From: Alphaproteobacteria bacterium
GTDB lineage: Bacteria; Pseudomonadota; Alphaproteobacteria; JAEULC01
Reading direction: 5' to 3'
Length of the DNA: 64,000 bases
Assembly: GCA_020846275.1 (NCBI GenBank)
Contig: JADLEG010000300.1
Location: forward strand, 62,001 to 126,000
The stretch's first letter is position 1; each line of letters begins with the position of its first letter. Shown here piece after piece: positions 26,418-34,179 of this stretch. Under the pieces are notes generated by a model. That model had not been told where the DNA came from, did no database searches, and was given only the letters and a program-made list of their open reading frames with translations. A program made the translations under genes and the position numbers.

Positions 26418-27656
26418 TCAGGCCAGGGCCTGGCGCACCGCCGCCACGGTCCGGTCGATCTCGTCCATCGAGTTGTAGTGGGCGATGCCGATGCGCACGA
26501 CGCCCGCCTCCTCCTCGACGCCCAGATGGCGCACCACCTCGAGCGCGTAGTTGTGCCCCGACCAGACACAGATGCCCTGCTTGCCCAGCGCCTTGGCGAT
26601 CGAAACCGTGTCGCGGCCGGGATGGGTGAACGAGACCGTGGGCACGCGGTCGGCATAGCGGTTCGGGTTGACGATGCCGTGGATCGTCACGCCGGGCATG
26701 GCGCGCAGCCCCTCGATCAACCGGCCGGCGAGCTGGCGTTCGTGATACGTGGAGGCGGCATACCCGCCGACGACCTGGCTGCGCCGGCCGCCGTTGACGC
26801 CGTTGGCGGCGCCGACCCAGGCCAGGTAGTCCACCGCGGCGGCCAGTCCCGCCAGCAGCTCGGTCTGCGGTGTGCCCATCTCGAACCGGCCGGGCAGGTC
26901 GTCGGAGGCGCAGCGGACCTTGTAGGCCTCGATCTCCGACAGCAGCGCCTCGCGGCCGTAGAGCACGCCGAGATGCGGCCCGAAGAACTTGTAGGCCGAG
27001 CAGACCAGGAAATCGCAGCCGATCGCCTTGACGTCCACGGCGGCATGCGGGGCGAACTGCACCGCGTCGACATAGGTCAGCGCCCCGGCCTTGCGCGCCA
27101 TCCCGATCAGCGTGGCGATCTCGTTGATCGAGCCGGTCAGGTTGCTGGCATAGTTGATCGCGGCCAGCCTGGTGCGGCTGGACAGGGCCGCGGCAAGGTC
27201 CTCGGGCTCGATACGGAAGGTCTCGCGGTTGAACGGCACGAAGCGGACCGTCAGGCCGCGATCCTTCGCCAGCGCCAGCCAGGGCGATACGTTGCCCTCG
27301 TGGTCCATGCGGGTGACGACGATCTCGTCGCCCGGCTTGAAGCGGGGCCCGAGGCAGCGCGACATGTGAAAGGTCAGCGCCGTCATGCTCTGCCCGACGA
27401 TGATCTCGCGATAGGACGCGGCGCCCAAGAGTTCGGCCCCGGCCTGGTGCCCGGCCAGCCAGGTGGCGTCGGCGGCCTCGGAATCGGGGAAGAAGCCGCC
27501 CAGGTTGCTGCTGGCGGCGGTCATCGCCTTGGCGACCGCCTCGGACACGCGTGCGGGCACCTGCGTGCCCGCCGGGTTGTCGAGGTAGATGCGCTGGGTG
27601 TTCTTGCTGACCGCGGGAAACTGGCTGCGGATGGCGTCGATCGGGAAGGCCTGCAT
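26418..27656 (-). CDS. Cysteine desulfurase-like (VC1184-type) PLP enzyme
   Basis: A 412-residue class V aminotransferase-fold protein. It has the VC1184-type N-terminus (IYLDNPAGTQVP), MDHEGNVSPW, the YVDAVQFAPH aspartate motif and PLP lysine K223 in CSAYKFFGPH. No catalytic cysteine loop typical of IscS/SufS is evident, so Fe-S assembly is unlikely; a C-N or C-S lyase or epimerase role in amino-acid catabolism fits the neighbouring importer. Confidence 0.85.
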   Translation of the reverse strand: MQAFPIDAIRSQFPAVSKNTQRIYLDNPAGTQVPARVSEAVAKAMTAASSNLGGFFPDSEAADATWLAGHQAGAELLGAASYREIIVGQSMTALTFHMSRCLGPRFKPGDEIVVTRMDHEGNVSPWLALAKDRGLTVRFVPFNRETFRIEPEDLAAALSSRTRLAAINYASNLTGSINEIATLIGMARKAGALTYVDAVQFAPHAAVDVKAIGCDFLVCSAYKFFGPHLGVLYGREALLSEIEAYKVRCASDDLPGRFEMGTPQTELLAGLAAAVDYLAWVGAANGVNGGRRSQVVGGYAASTYHERQLAGRLIEGLRAMPGVTIHGIVNPNRYADRVPTVSFTHPGRDTVSIAKALGKQGICVWSGHNYALEVVRHLGVEEEAGVVRIGIAHYNSMDEIDRTVAAVRQALA

Positions 27657-27757
27657 GACATGCTCCGTGCTGCAGTCCCATTATCCTTCGATCACTCCCG
27701 CGCGCTCATCCTCCTGCGGGAGGATGCCCGTGGCGACTCTACGGAGCCAGCAGGCGG

Positions 27758-28252
27758 CTACTTCAGGGCGCCCAGCATCTTCGCCAGATAGGCGTCCGCG
27801 TCCTTTTCGGCCAGGAACTCGGGCGTCGTGTCTGGGACGCCGAGATAGTAGATGGTCAGGGCCGCGCGGCCGGGGACGGCCGCCTCAGCGGCGGCGTCGA
27901 GCAGGATTTCGAGGCTCGGATGGTCGGCGAAGCGCGCGCGGGGGATGAAGAGGTCGGTCCGCTCCGGCAGCGCACGCGTCTCGACCAGCGTGACCCGCGC
28001 CTTGGTGAAGGGTTCGAGCCCGTCCGCCCGGACGAACCGGTAGGCGCTGGTCGCGTTGACCACGCGGATCATCACTCGCGTAGTCTCTTCCGAGTTGCCC
28101 TTGATCATCGCCCAGGCCAGCTTGATCGTGGGGGCCGAGAACAGCGAGTCCGCGCCGTGGACCACGGCCTGCGCCCGGCCCGGCGCCGGCGACAGGATCG
28201 CGGCAAGGGCGAAGCCGGCGACCATCGACCGCCGCGAGAGGGACTTGGTCAT
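27758..28252 (-). CDS. Small secreted protein of unknown function, coupled to ABC importer
   Basis: A 164-residue protein. The N-terminus SRRSMVAGFALAAILSPAPG resembles a signal peptide with a twin arginine (possible Tat export) ending near GRAQA. The remainder has no motif I recognise. Its ATG overlaps the ATPase stop (ATGA), so it is co-translated with the iron-type importer upstream and probably works with it in the periplasm. Function unknown. Confidence 0.7.
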   Translation of the reverse strand: MTKSLSRRSMVAGFALAAILSPAPGRAQAVVHGADSLFSAPTIKLAWAMIKGNSEETTRVMIRVVNATSAYRFVRADGLEPFTKARVTLVETRALPERTDLFIPRARFADHPSLEILLDAAAEAAVPGRAALTIYYLGVPDTTPEFLAEKDADAYLAKMLGALK

Positions 28253-29349
28253 GCCTCCGGCTCCTCGATCAGGTGGATGCCCGTGGCGGGAAGGCGGATG
28301 CCGACGCTTGTGCCCGACGGGAAGCGCCGCGCCTCGGCCGGGCCGAGCTGCACCACCTGCAGGGTCTCGTCGCCGGCCGCGATGAGGTACTCGACCTTCT
28401 CGCCCAGGTAGGTGCGCGTCACGACGGTGCCCGGCAGCGAAGCGCCGGCGCCCGCAGCATCGATGGCCAGCGCCTCGGGCCGCACAACCGCCTGTATCGT
28501 CTTGCCAAGGGAAGACGCCGCGCCGGTTGCCGCGGCCTGGTGGCGACGGCCGGCGATGTCGAGCGTCACGCGGTCGCCGTCTCGCGCCAGGACGGTCGCC
28601 CGCAGCAGGTTGGCCCGCCCGATGAACTTGGCAACGAAGGCGGAGGCAGGGCGCTGGTACAGGTCCTCGGCCGAACCGAGCTGGGCGATCACGCCCTTGT
28701 TCATCACGGCGATGCGGTCGGAGATCGCCATCGCCTCTTCCTGGTCGTGGGTCACGTACACCGTGGTGATGCCGACCTCGCGCTGCAGGCGCTGGATCTC
28801 GCCGCGCATCTGCACGCGCAGCTTGGCGTCGAGGTTCGACAGCGGCTCGTCGAACAGCAACACGCGGGGCCGTATCACGATGGCGCGGGCGAGCGCGACG
28901 CGTTGCTGCTCGCCGCCCGAAAGCTGGTGCGGCATCTGGCCCTCGTAGCCCTTGAGTCCCACCAGCGCCAGCACGTCGCCCACGGCGCCGCGCATCGCCG
29001 CGTCGTCCAACTTTCGGACGCGCAGGCCATAGGCGACGTTCTCGTAGACGCTGAGATGCGGGAACAGGGCGTAGTTCTGGAACACGAAGCCGATGTTGCG
29101 ATCGTTGGACATGACTTCGGTCACGTCCTGGTCGCCGATCTGAATGCGCCCGGCGCTCGGCTTCTGGAAGCCCGCGATCATGCGCAGCGTGGTCGTCTTG
29201 CCGCAACCCGACGGGCCCAGCAGGGTCAACAGCTCGCCCGGCGCCACATCCAGGCTGACATTGTCCACCGCCGCCACCGCGCCCTTCACGCGATGGTCGA
29301 AGCGCGCGGAGATGCCTTCCAGGCGGATCGCGACCGGGTTCGCCGCCAT
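28249..29349 (-). CDS. ABC importer ATPase (FbpC/PotA type)
   Basis: A 366-residue ATPase with Walker A GPSGCGKT, LSGGEQQRVALARA signature, Walker [12 protein letters not shown] and THDQEEAMA switch, followed by a TOBE regulatory domain (about 285-366). It follows the fused permease by one base and is coupled to the small secreted protein. It energises the importer 29351-32076. Confidence 0.9.
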   Translation of the reverse strand: MAANPVAIRLEGISARFDHRVKGAVAAVDNVSLDVAPGELLTLLGPSGCGKTTTLRMIAGFQKPSAGRIQIGDQDVTEVMSNDRNIGFVFQNYALFPHLSVYENVAYGLRVRKLDDAAMRGAVGDVLALVGLKGYEGQMPHQLSGGEQQRVALARAIVIRPRVLLFDEPLSNLDAKLRVQMRGEIQRLQREVGITTVYVTHDQEEAMAISDRIAVMNKGVIAQLGSAEDLYQRPASAFVAKFIGRANLLRATVLARDGDRVTLDIAGRRHQAAATGAASSLGKTIQAVVRPEALAIDAAGAGASLPGTVVTRTYLGEKVEYLIAAGDETLQVVQLGPAEARRFPSGTSVGIRLPATGIHLIEEPEA

Positions 29350-29350
29350 G

Positions 29351-30979
29351 CTAGCCGCCCAGCCCCGCGACCGAGGCCGCCCCGGGCGGGCCGGGCAGGC
29401 GCCGCAGCAGGGCGCTGATCGCGCTCGTCACCGCCATCACCAGCACGATCACGAACACCGAGAAGGCGGCGGCGGGTCCCAGCGAGAGCTCGGTCATGTT
29501 CTCGAGGATGCGCACTGTAATCAGCACCCAGTCGATCGAGACCAGGAAGATCGTGGCGCTGATCGCGGTCATCGAGCGGATGAAGACCACGCCCAGCCCG
29601 GCGAAGAAGGCGGGCAGGACCAGCGGCAGGGTCACGCGCCGGAAGGTGGTGAAACTGCCCGCGCCCAGGCTGTGCGATGCCTCCTCGATGCCGCGGTCGA
29701 TCTGCTTCAAGAGCGCGATGGTCGTGCGCGTGCCGGTGGGGCTGTAGCGGAAAACGTAGCAGGCGACGATGATCAGCGCGCCGCCGGTCAAGGCGATGGG
29801 CGGGTCGTTGAAGGCGATCAGGTAGGCGATGCCGACGATGGTGCCGGGCAGGGCATAGTTGACCATCGAGGCAATCTCCATCGCCTGCCGGCCGCGGAAC
29901 TCGCCGCGCGCGACCAGGTAGCCCACGAGGACGCCGAACAGCCCGCCCAGCGGCATGCCGATGAAGGCGATGATCAAGGTATCGATGATCGCCTTGCGGC
30001 CCTCGGTGAAGATGACGACGTAGTGCTTGAGCGTCAGCGCGTGGTTGGCGCCGAAGGCGACCACGACCGAGGCGTAGAGCAGCAGCGCGTAGAGGTAGAG
30101 GATCGACAGCGCCACGGCCGCGCAGGCGGCTACCAGCACCGCCCGCGCGCCCGGCGACACGCCGTCCAGCGTGCTCTGCGCGCCCGACTTGCCCGTCACG
30201 GTCACGTAGTGCCCGCGTCCGACCCAATAGCGCTGGGCAAGGAACACGATCGCGGCGGGCACCAGCAGCAGGAACGACAGCACCGCGCCGCCCTTGAGGT
30301 CGAACAGCCCGGTGATCTGCAGGTAGGCCTCGGTCGGCAGGACGGGGAAGCGGCTGCCCGCGAGGATCAGCGGCGTGGCGAAGTCCGCCAGCGAGGCCGC
30401 GAACAGCAGCAGGAACGCGTTGGCGAGGCCCGGCACCGTCAGCGGCAGGGTCACGGTGCGGAATACGCGCCAGCGCGAGCTGCCCAGGCTGAACGCCATC
30501 TCCTCGATGTTGCCGCCGATCGCCGCCAGCACGGGCCGCAGCGCCAGGTAGGCGATCGGGAAATAGGTCAGCACCTCGGCCGCCAGCGTGCTTGGCAGGC
30601 CATAGACGTTGGTGCCCTTGACCCCCAGCAATTCGTAGGTGATGAGGCCGCGCGGGCCGAAGGAGAACACGAACGCGATCGAGGTGGTGAAGGGCGGCGA
30701 GATCAGCGGCAGCAGGGTCGCCACGTCGAGCAGCCGCACCCACCGCGCCGGCAGGTTGCAGCGCGTGGCCGTGAAGGCGAACAGGAACCCGACGGCGGTG
30801 CCGATCACGCCCACCAGCGCGCCCAGAACAAGGCTGTTCCACATGGCGGCGCGGTGGTTGGGCAACGCTAGGATCGACAGCAGCGGCGCCAGGCTCGGGC
30901 GGCCGTCCACCAGGAAGGCCTGGCCGAACATCGCGGCCAGCGGATAGACGACGAACAGCGCCAGCAGGATCCACAGCAA
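29351..30979 (-). CDS. ABC importer permease, fused two-domain (FbpB type)
   Basis: A 542-residue membrane protein with about 12 transmembrane segments and two coupling loops (EEMAFSLGSSRWRVFR near 185, EEASHSLGAGSFTTFR near 445). The only standard start is TTG at 30979. The frame stays open upstream back into the binding-protein gene and reads plausibly (RRRVVKDPPLLATLAL) but contains no ATG or GTG, so the true N-terminus is uncertain and a CTG start is possible. Confidence 0.88.
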   Translation of the reverse strand: MLWILLALFVVYPLAAMFGQAFLVDGRPSLAPLLSILALPNHRAAMWNSLVLGALVGVIGTAVGFLFAFTATRCNLPARWVRLLDVATLLPLISPPFTTSIAFVFSFGPRGLITYELLGVKGTNVYGLPSTLAAEVLTYFPIAYLALRPVLAAIGGNIEEMAFSLGSSRWRVFRTVTLPLTVPGLANAFLLLFAASLADFATPLILAGSRFPVLPTEAYLQITGLFDLKGGAVLSFLLLVPAAIVFLAQRYWVGRGHYVTVTGKSGAQSTLDGVSPGARAVLVAACAAVALSILYLYALLLYASVVVAFGANHALTLKHYVVIFTEGRKAIIDTLIIAFIGMPLGGLFGVLVGYLVARGEFRGRQAMEIASMVNYALPGTIVGIAYLIAFNDPPIALTGGALIIVACYVFRYSPTGTRTTIALLKQIDRGIEEASHSLGAGSFTTFRRVTLPLVLPAFFAGLGVVFIRSMTAISATIFLVSIDWVLITVRILENMTELSLGPAAAFSVFVIVLVMAVTSAISALLRRLPGPPGAASVAGLGG

Positions 30980-31059
30980 CGCCAGCGTCGCCAGCAGCGG
31001 CGGGTCCTTGACGACCCGCCGCCGGTAGCCGTGGATCGATGCCGCGCCGGCGGCTGCGG

Positions 31060-32076
31060 TCAGGGCAGGATCTCCGCCACCCAGCGGTCGACCACGCGCT
31101 TGCGGTTGGCGCCGGCATAGGCGTCGTCGATGGCGAATACCTTGGCACCCTTCAGCACCGCGGCAAGGCTCGCCTCGGTCTTCACCTCGGGATGCGCCGG
31201 TACGAAGTTGATCTTGTGCACGGCGAACAGCGACTGCATCGCCGGGCTCGACGCCCAGTCGATCAGCTTCTTGCCCAGTTCGGGGCTCTTGGCGCCCTTG
31301 ATCAGCGCGATGCCCTCGGCCGCCGTGCCGATGCCTTCCTTGGGGAAGCTGATCTGCACGTCGTAGCCCTTGGCCTTGGTGTCGAGCGCGTCGACGATGA
31401 AGAAGATGCCGCCCGAGGCCTGGCCGAGGCCCACCGGCAGCGTACCGCCGCCGCCGCTCTTGGTGTAGAGTTGCACGTTGCCGCGCAGCTTCTTCATGTA
31501 GGCGAACGCCTTCTCCTCGTCGCGCCCGTTGGCTTCGAGGATCGAGAAGATGCGCGTGACCGCCGTGCCCGAGGTTCGGGCGTCGGCCATCTGCAGCCCG
31601 TTCTTGTAGGCCGGGTTGAGCAGGTCATCCCACGATGCCGGCGCGTTCAGCTTGTTTTCGGCCAGGAACTTGGTGTTGGTCATGAACACCAGCGGATCGT
31701 CGGCGATCGCGACCCAGACGCCGTCGGGATGCTTGAAACGCGCAGGCAAGGCAGCGAAGGACGGCGGCTTGTACGGCTCGAACACGCCTTCCTTGACACC
31801 TGCGGCGAAGGTCTCCACCGGCCCGCCGAACAGCACGTCGATCTTCGGGTTGCCCTTTTCGGCGATCACGCGCGCCAGCGCCTCGCCCGAGGAGAAGCGC
31901 AGGAAATTGACCTTGATGCCCGAGGCCTTGGTGAACTCCTCCAGCATCGGCCGGGCCCAGTTCTCAGGCCAGATCGAATAGGCATTGAGCGTGTCCTGGG
32001 CCTGCGTCGGGCGGATCGCCAGCAGCGCCAGGCCGGCGGCAAGCAGCGCGGTGCGTCGCGCGATCGATCGGTACAT
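31060..32076 (-). CDS. ABC importer periplasmic binding protein, iron type
   Basis: A 338-residue secreted protein. The signal peptide ends near PTQAQ (about residue 26), then LNAYSIWPENWARPMLEEFT and the ASWDDLLNPAYKNGLQMADA segment of the AfuA/FbpA-like family. GGAGGAG lies 5 bases before the ATG. It starts the operon with fused permease, ATPase and a small secreted protein. Iron or a phosphonate/thiamine-like ligand are all possible. A TTGACA (32131-32136, minus strand) lies upstream. Confidence 0.87.
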   Translation of the reverse strand: MYRSIARRTALLAAGLALLAIRPTQAQDTLNAYSIWPENWARPMLEEFTKASGIKVNFLRFSSGEALARVIAEKGNPKIDVLFGGPVETFAAGVKEGVFEPYKPPSFAALPARFKHPDGVWVAIADDPLVFMTNTKFLAENKLNAPASWDDLLNPAYKNGLQMADARTSGTAVTRIFSILEANGRDEEKAFAYMKKLRGNVQLYTKSGGGGTLPVGLGQASGGIFFIVDALDTKAKGYDVQISFPKEGIGTAAEGIALIKGAKSPELGKKLIDWASSPAMQSLFAVHKINFVPAHPEVKTEASLAAVLKGAKVFAIDDAYAGANRKRVVDRWVAEILP

Positions 32077-32179
32077 GCGTCTCCTCCACTTGTGTTTATT
32101 GCGCCCAGGATCGGGCGAAGTGTCATAGTTTGTCAACAAAACCGTCACAAAGCGCCCACGAAGCACCCGCTCGTCCACT

Positions 32180-32257
32180 CTAGTGCCCCGAACCCGAAGT
32201 TCGCCATCTCTTGATCGCAAGACCGGAGGCGAACTTCGGGTTCCAAGGGGGCACTAG
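32180..32257. repeat. IS630/MITE-like palindromic element 1
   Basis: A 78-bp element bounded by CTAG on both sides. The left arm is 32180-32205 and the right arm 32228-32257; their outer (CTAGTGCCCC) and inner (GAACCCGAAGTTCGCC) parts match exactly, the right arm carrying a 4-base insertion. CTAG with TA duplication is the target of IS630-type elements. Related to the next element. Confidence 0.7.
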
Positions 32258-32270
32258 ACTCAAATAGTTG

Positions 32271-32346
32271 CTAGGGTCCTTTTCGATTCCGAAGTTCATA
32301 CGGCATGCGTCGCAAACACTGACGAACTTCGGAATCGGGACACTAG
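32271..32346. repeat. IS630/MITE-like palindromic element 2
   Basis: A 76-bp element 13 bp from the first, also bounded by CTAG. Its arms share CGATTCCGAAGTTC; the outer part is CTAGGGTCC on the left and CTAGTGTCC on the right. Here the left arm has the 4-base insertion, so it lies in the opposite orientation to element 1. Its right arm may be the terminal repeat of the broken IS that follows. Confidence 0.7.
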
Positions 32347-32423
32347 ATCAGGACCGGCAGGGAAGGACTCCAAGAGTCGGGCATTTGATTCGAGATGCTG
32401 GCCGGAAAGAAGGCCAGCAAGAG

Positions 32424-32510
32424 ATGACGCGACCTCTTTCGAACAATCTTCGTGAACTTGTTGGGGCGGCGGTGATTGTCGGCGACAAGTGCATCCCAGG
32501 AGATTGCCTG
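32424..32510 (+). pseudogene. IS630-type transposase N-terminal remnant
   Basis: The first 23 codons read MTRPLSNNLRELVGAAVIVG, the conserved start of IS630-family transposases (normally MxRxLSxDLRxRVVxAV). After that the sequence no longer resembles a transposase and no DDE domain follows before the next gene. It lies 78 bp inside element 2, as expected for an IS end. Clearly non-functional. Confidence 0.65.
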
Positions 32511-32517
32511 TCGTTGA

Positions 32518-33159
32518 TCAATCAGGTGATACGGGCTCTTCGCGACCTGTCGCTTTCTTGGCGACCCTGGATATGCTGCGGTTCAGCCTATATGCCGTCA
32601 CAACGGCGAAGATCGGCCCGCCGATCGCAGCGCCAATGAGCAGCGGGAACAACCAGCCCAGCCAGGCGACCGGGGCGAACAGATACATCACGTCGTCGAA
32701 GTCGAACCCGCCGAAGCCTTCGTAGGCCTTGGTGCCGTCATCGCGCGCGCGCTCCAGGTGCTCGGACCACACCGAGGCCAGGCTGACGCCGATTCCGGCG
32801 GCAGCACCCATCGCGATGGTCCAATGGCCGAGAGGCCCGTCGCGCAGGCCGATGCCGATTGCGAAAAAGAACAAGCCGTTGACCGCGACGTCGCAGGCAT
32901 AGTCGTAGGCATGGCCCCAGGCGCTGCTGGTCTTGCCGAGACGCGCCAGTTCGCCATCCGCCCGGTCGAGCAGCGCGGACAGGATCCATATCCCGCCGGC
33001 CCAGAGATCGCACGCGCGCGTGCCGACGGCGAACCCGGCGCAGGCCGCAAGGCCGGAAAGGAGGCGCAGCGTCGTCAGGTGGTTGGGCGTCAACCGGCTT
33101 CCCACCAGCGGGCGCACGAACACGCGGGCGATGCGATGGCTCCAGGAACCGCCGGCCAT
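32518..33159 (-). CDS. CDP-alcohol phosphatidyltransferase family protein
   Basis: A 213-residue membrane enzyme with the full catalytic motif D65-x2-D68-G69-x2-A72-R73-x8-G82-x3-D86-x3-D90. It transfers a phosphatidyl or other phospho-alcohol group from a CDP-linked donor to an alcohol. It follows hpnL by 9 bp at the end of the hopanoid operon, so its acceptor or product may relate to hopanoid or envelope lipid metabolism. Its 3' end abuts the IS remnant, so the last few residues may be altered. Confidence 0.88.
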   Translation of the reverse strand: MAGGSWSHRIARVFVRPLVGSRLTPNHLTTLRLLSGLAACAGFAVGTRACDLWAGGIWILSALLDRADGELARLGKTSSAWGHAYDYACDVAVNGLFFFAIGIGLRDGPLGHWTIAMGAAAGIGVSLASVWSEHLERARDDGTKAYEGFGGFDFDDVMYLFAPVAWLGWLFPLLIGAAIGGPIFAVVTAYRLNRSISRVAKKATGREEPVSPD

Positions 33160-33168
33160 GCCGCTCTC

Positions 33169-34179
33169 CTAAGGCCCGTTCGCCGCAGGACCGCTGCTGG
33201 TCGCGGCCGGCCGGTGCAGATAGAGGCGATTCTCGACGATCTGCCAGGCAGCCAGGGCCGGTAGACCCAGGACCAGCTCGCGGACCCGTTTCACGAGCGA
33301 CAGCATCAAGCCGGCCTCGGGGCTGAGACCGACCAGGCCGCCCAGAAGCATGTAACCGCCTTCCTGCACGCCCAGCGCGCCCGGGACCAGGAAGGCCGCG
33401 CTGCGCACGGCCTGGCCCAGGCTCTCGAGGATCAAGGCCTCGGCGATGCCGACCGGATGCCCGAGCAGGCGCAGCGCCAGCCAGATCTCGCTGGCCCCGG
33501 TCAGCCAGGACAGGCCGTGCCAGAAGAAGCCCACGGCCATCCCCCGGCGATCGCGATGCAGCGTGCGCGCGGCCTCGTGCAGCCCGGCGATGCCGCCGAT
33601 CGAGGCGAAGCCAAGCCAGAAGGCCACCTTCTCCAGGACGCTCTCGACCACATAGAAGAGCCCGAACCGCTGGGCCAGGGCGAAGCCGATCAGCGCCGGC
33701 GCGGTGATCGCCAGCCCGACCGCCAGCCAGTGGACCGTGCCGTCATAGCCATGGTCGAGGACCAGGAGCGCAAGCCCCAGCAATCCGAAGAAGAACTGGG
33801 TGACCACCTCCATCGTCATGTCGAGGATGCAGCCCGCCAGCGAGAGATTGGGCCGGGCGCCGCGCTTTGCCAGGATATGGGCGCCGACGAATTCGCCGCC
33901 GATCTGGCCGACCGGCAGCAGCCCGTCGATCGCCTCGCGGATCCATCGCGCCCAGAGATAATGATGCAGCGGCGCGGGCCAGGTTGCCTGCAGCAACGCC
34001 CGCCAGCCGAGGCTCGAGCACAGCATGGGCAGCAGGTGCAGCAGCGAGACGGCCCCCAGGCCCCAGCCGATCGCGAACACGCCCGCCAGGATCGCGCCGA
34101 TGCCATAGAAGGCGACCAGCAGGATCATGCCCGTGATCCCGGCCGACATAATCAACAGCAATCCGCGCCTGACCTTCAT
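33169..34179 (-). CDS. hpnL: HpnL-like membrane protein (UPF0104/LPG-synthase TM domain)
   Basis: A 336-residue protein with about eight transmembrane segments. PVGQIGGEFVGAHILAKRG and GALGVQEGGYMLLGGLVGLS are the conserved blocks of the UPF0104/lysylphosphatidylglycerol-synthase membrane family to which HpnL belongs. The start overlaps the hpnN stop (ATGA). Role in hopanoid metabolism is by association; function otherwise unknown. Confidence 0.78.
   Translation of the reverse strand: MKVRRGLLLIMSAGITGMILLVAFYGIGAILAGVFAIGWGLGAVSLLHLLPMLCSSLGWRALLQATWPAPLHHYLWARWIREAIDGLLPVGQIGGEFVGAHILAKRGARPNLSLAGCILDMTMEVVTQFFFGLLGLALLVLDHGYDGTVHWLAVGLAITAPALIGFALAQRFGLFYVVESVLEKVAFWLGFASIGGIAGLHEAARTLHRDRRGMAVGFFWHGLSWLTGASEIWLALRLLGHPVGIAEALILESLGQAVRSAAFLVPGALGVQEGGYMLLGGLVGLSPEAGLMLSLVKRVRELVLGLPALAAWQIVENRLYLHRPAATSSGPAANGP

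Noticed and set aside
26418..27656. Assigning this PLP enzyme as an IscS/SufS cysteine desulfurase for Fe-S assembly
   Set aside because: No catalytic cysteine loop and no suf or isc genes nearby; it matches the VC1184-like subgroup.
29286..31148. A 620-codon minus-strand frame overlapping the fused permease in another frame
   Set aside because: It lacks hydrophobic segments or motifs; the alternative frame gives a complete two-domain permease.
31060..32076. Naming the importer as a ferric iron system
   Set aside because: Family includes iron, phosphonate, thiamine and other ligands, and no Fur box or iron gene was recognised nearby.
32268..32639. A 123-codon plus-strand frame as a functional transposase gene
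   Set aside because: Only about 23 codons resemble IS630; the rest is noise overlapping the phosphatidyltransferase gene. Kept as a remnant only.
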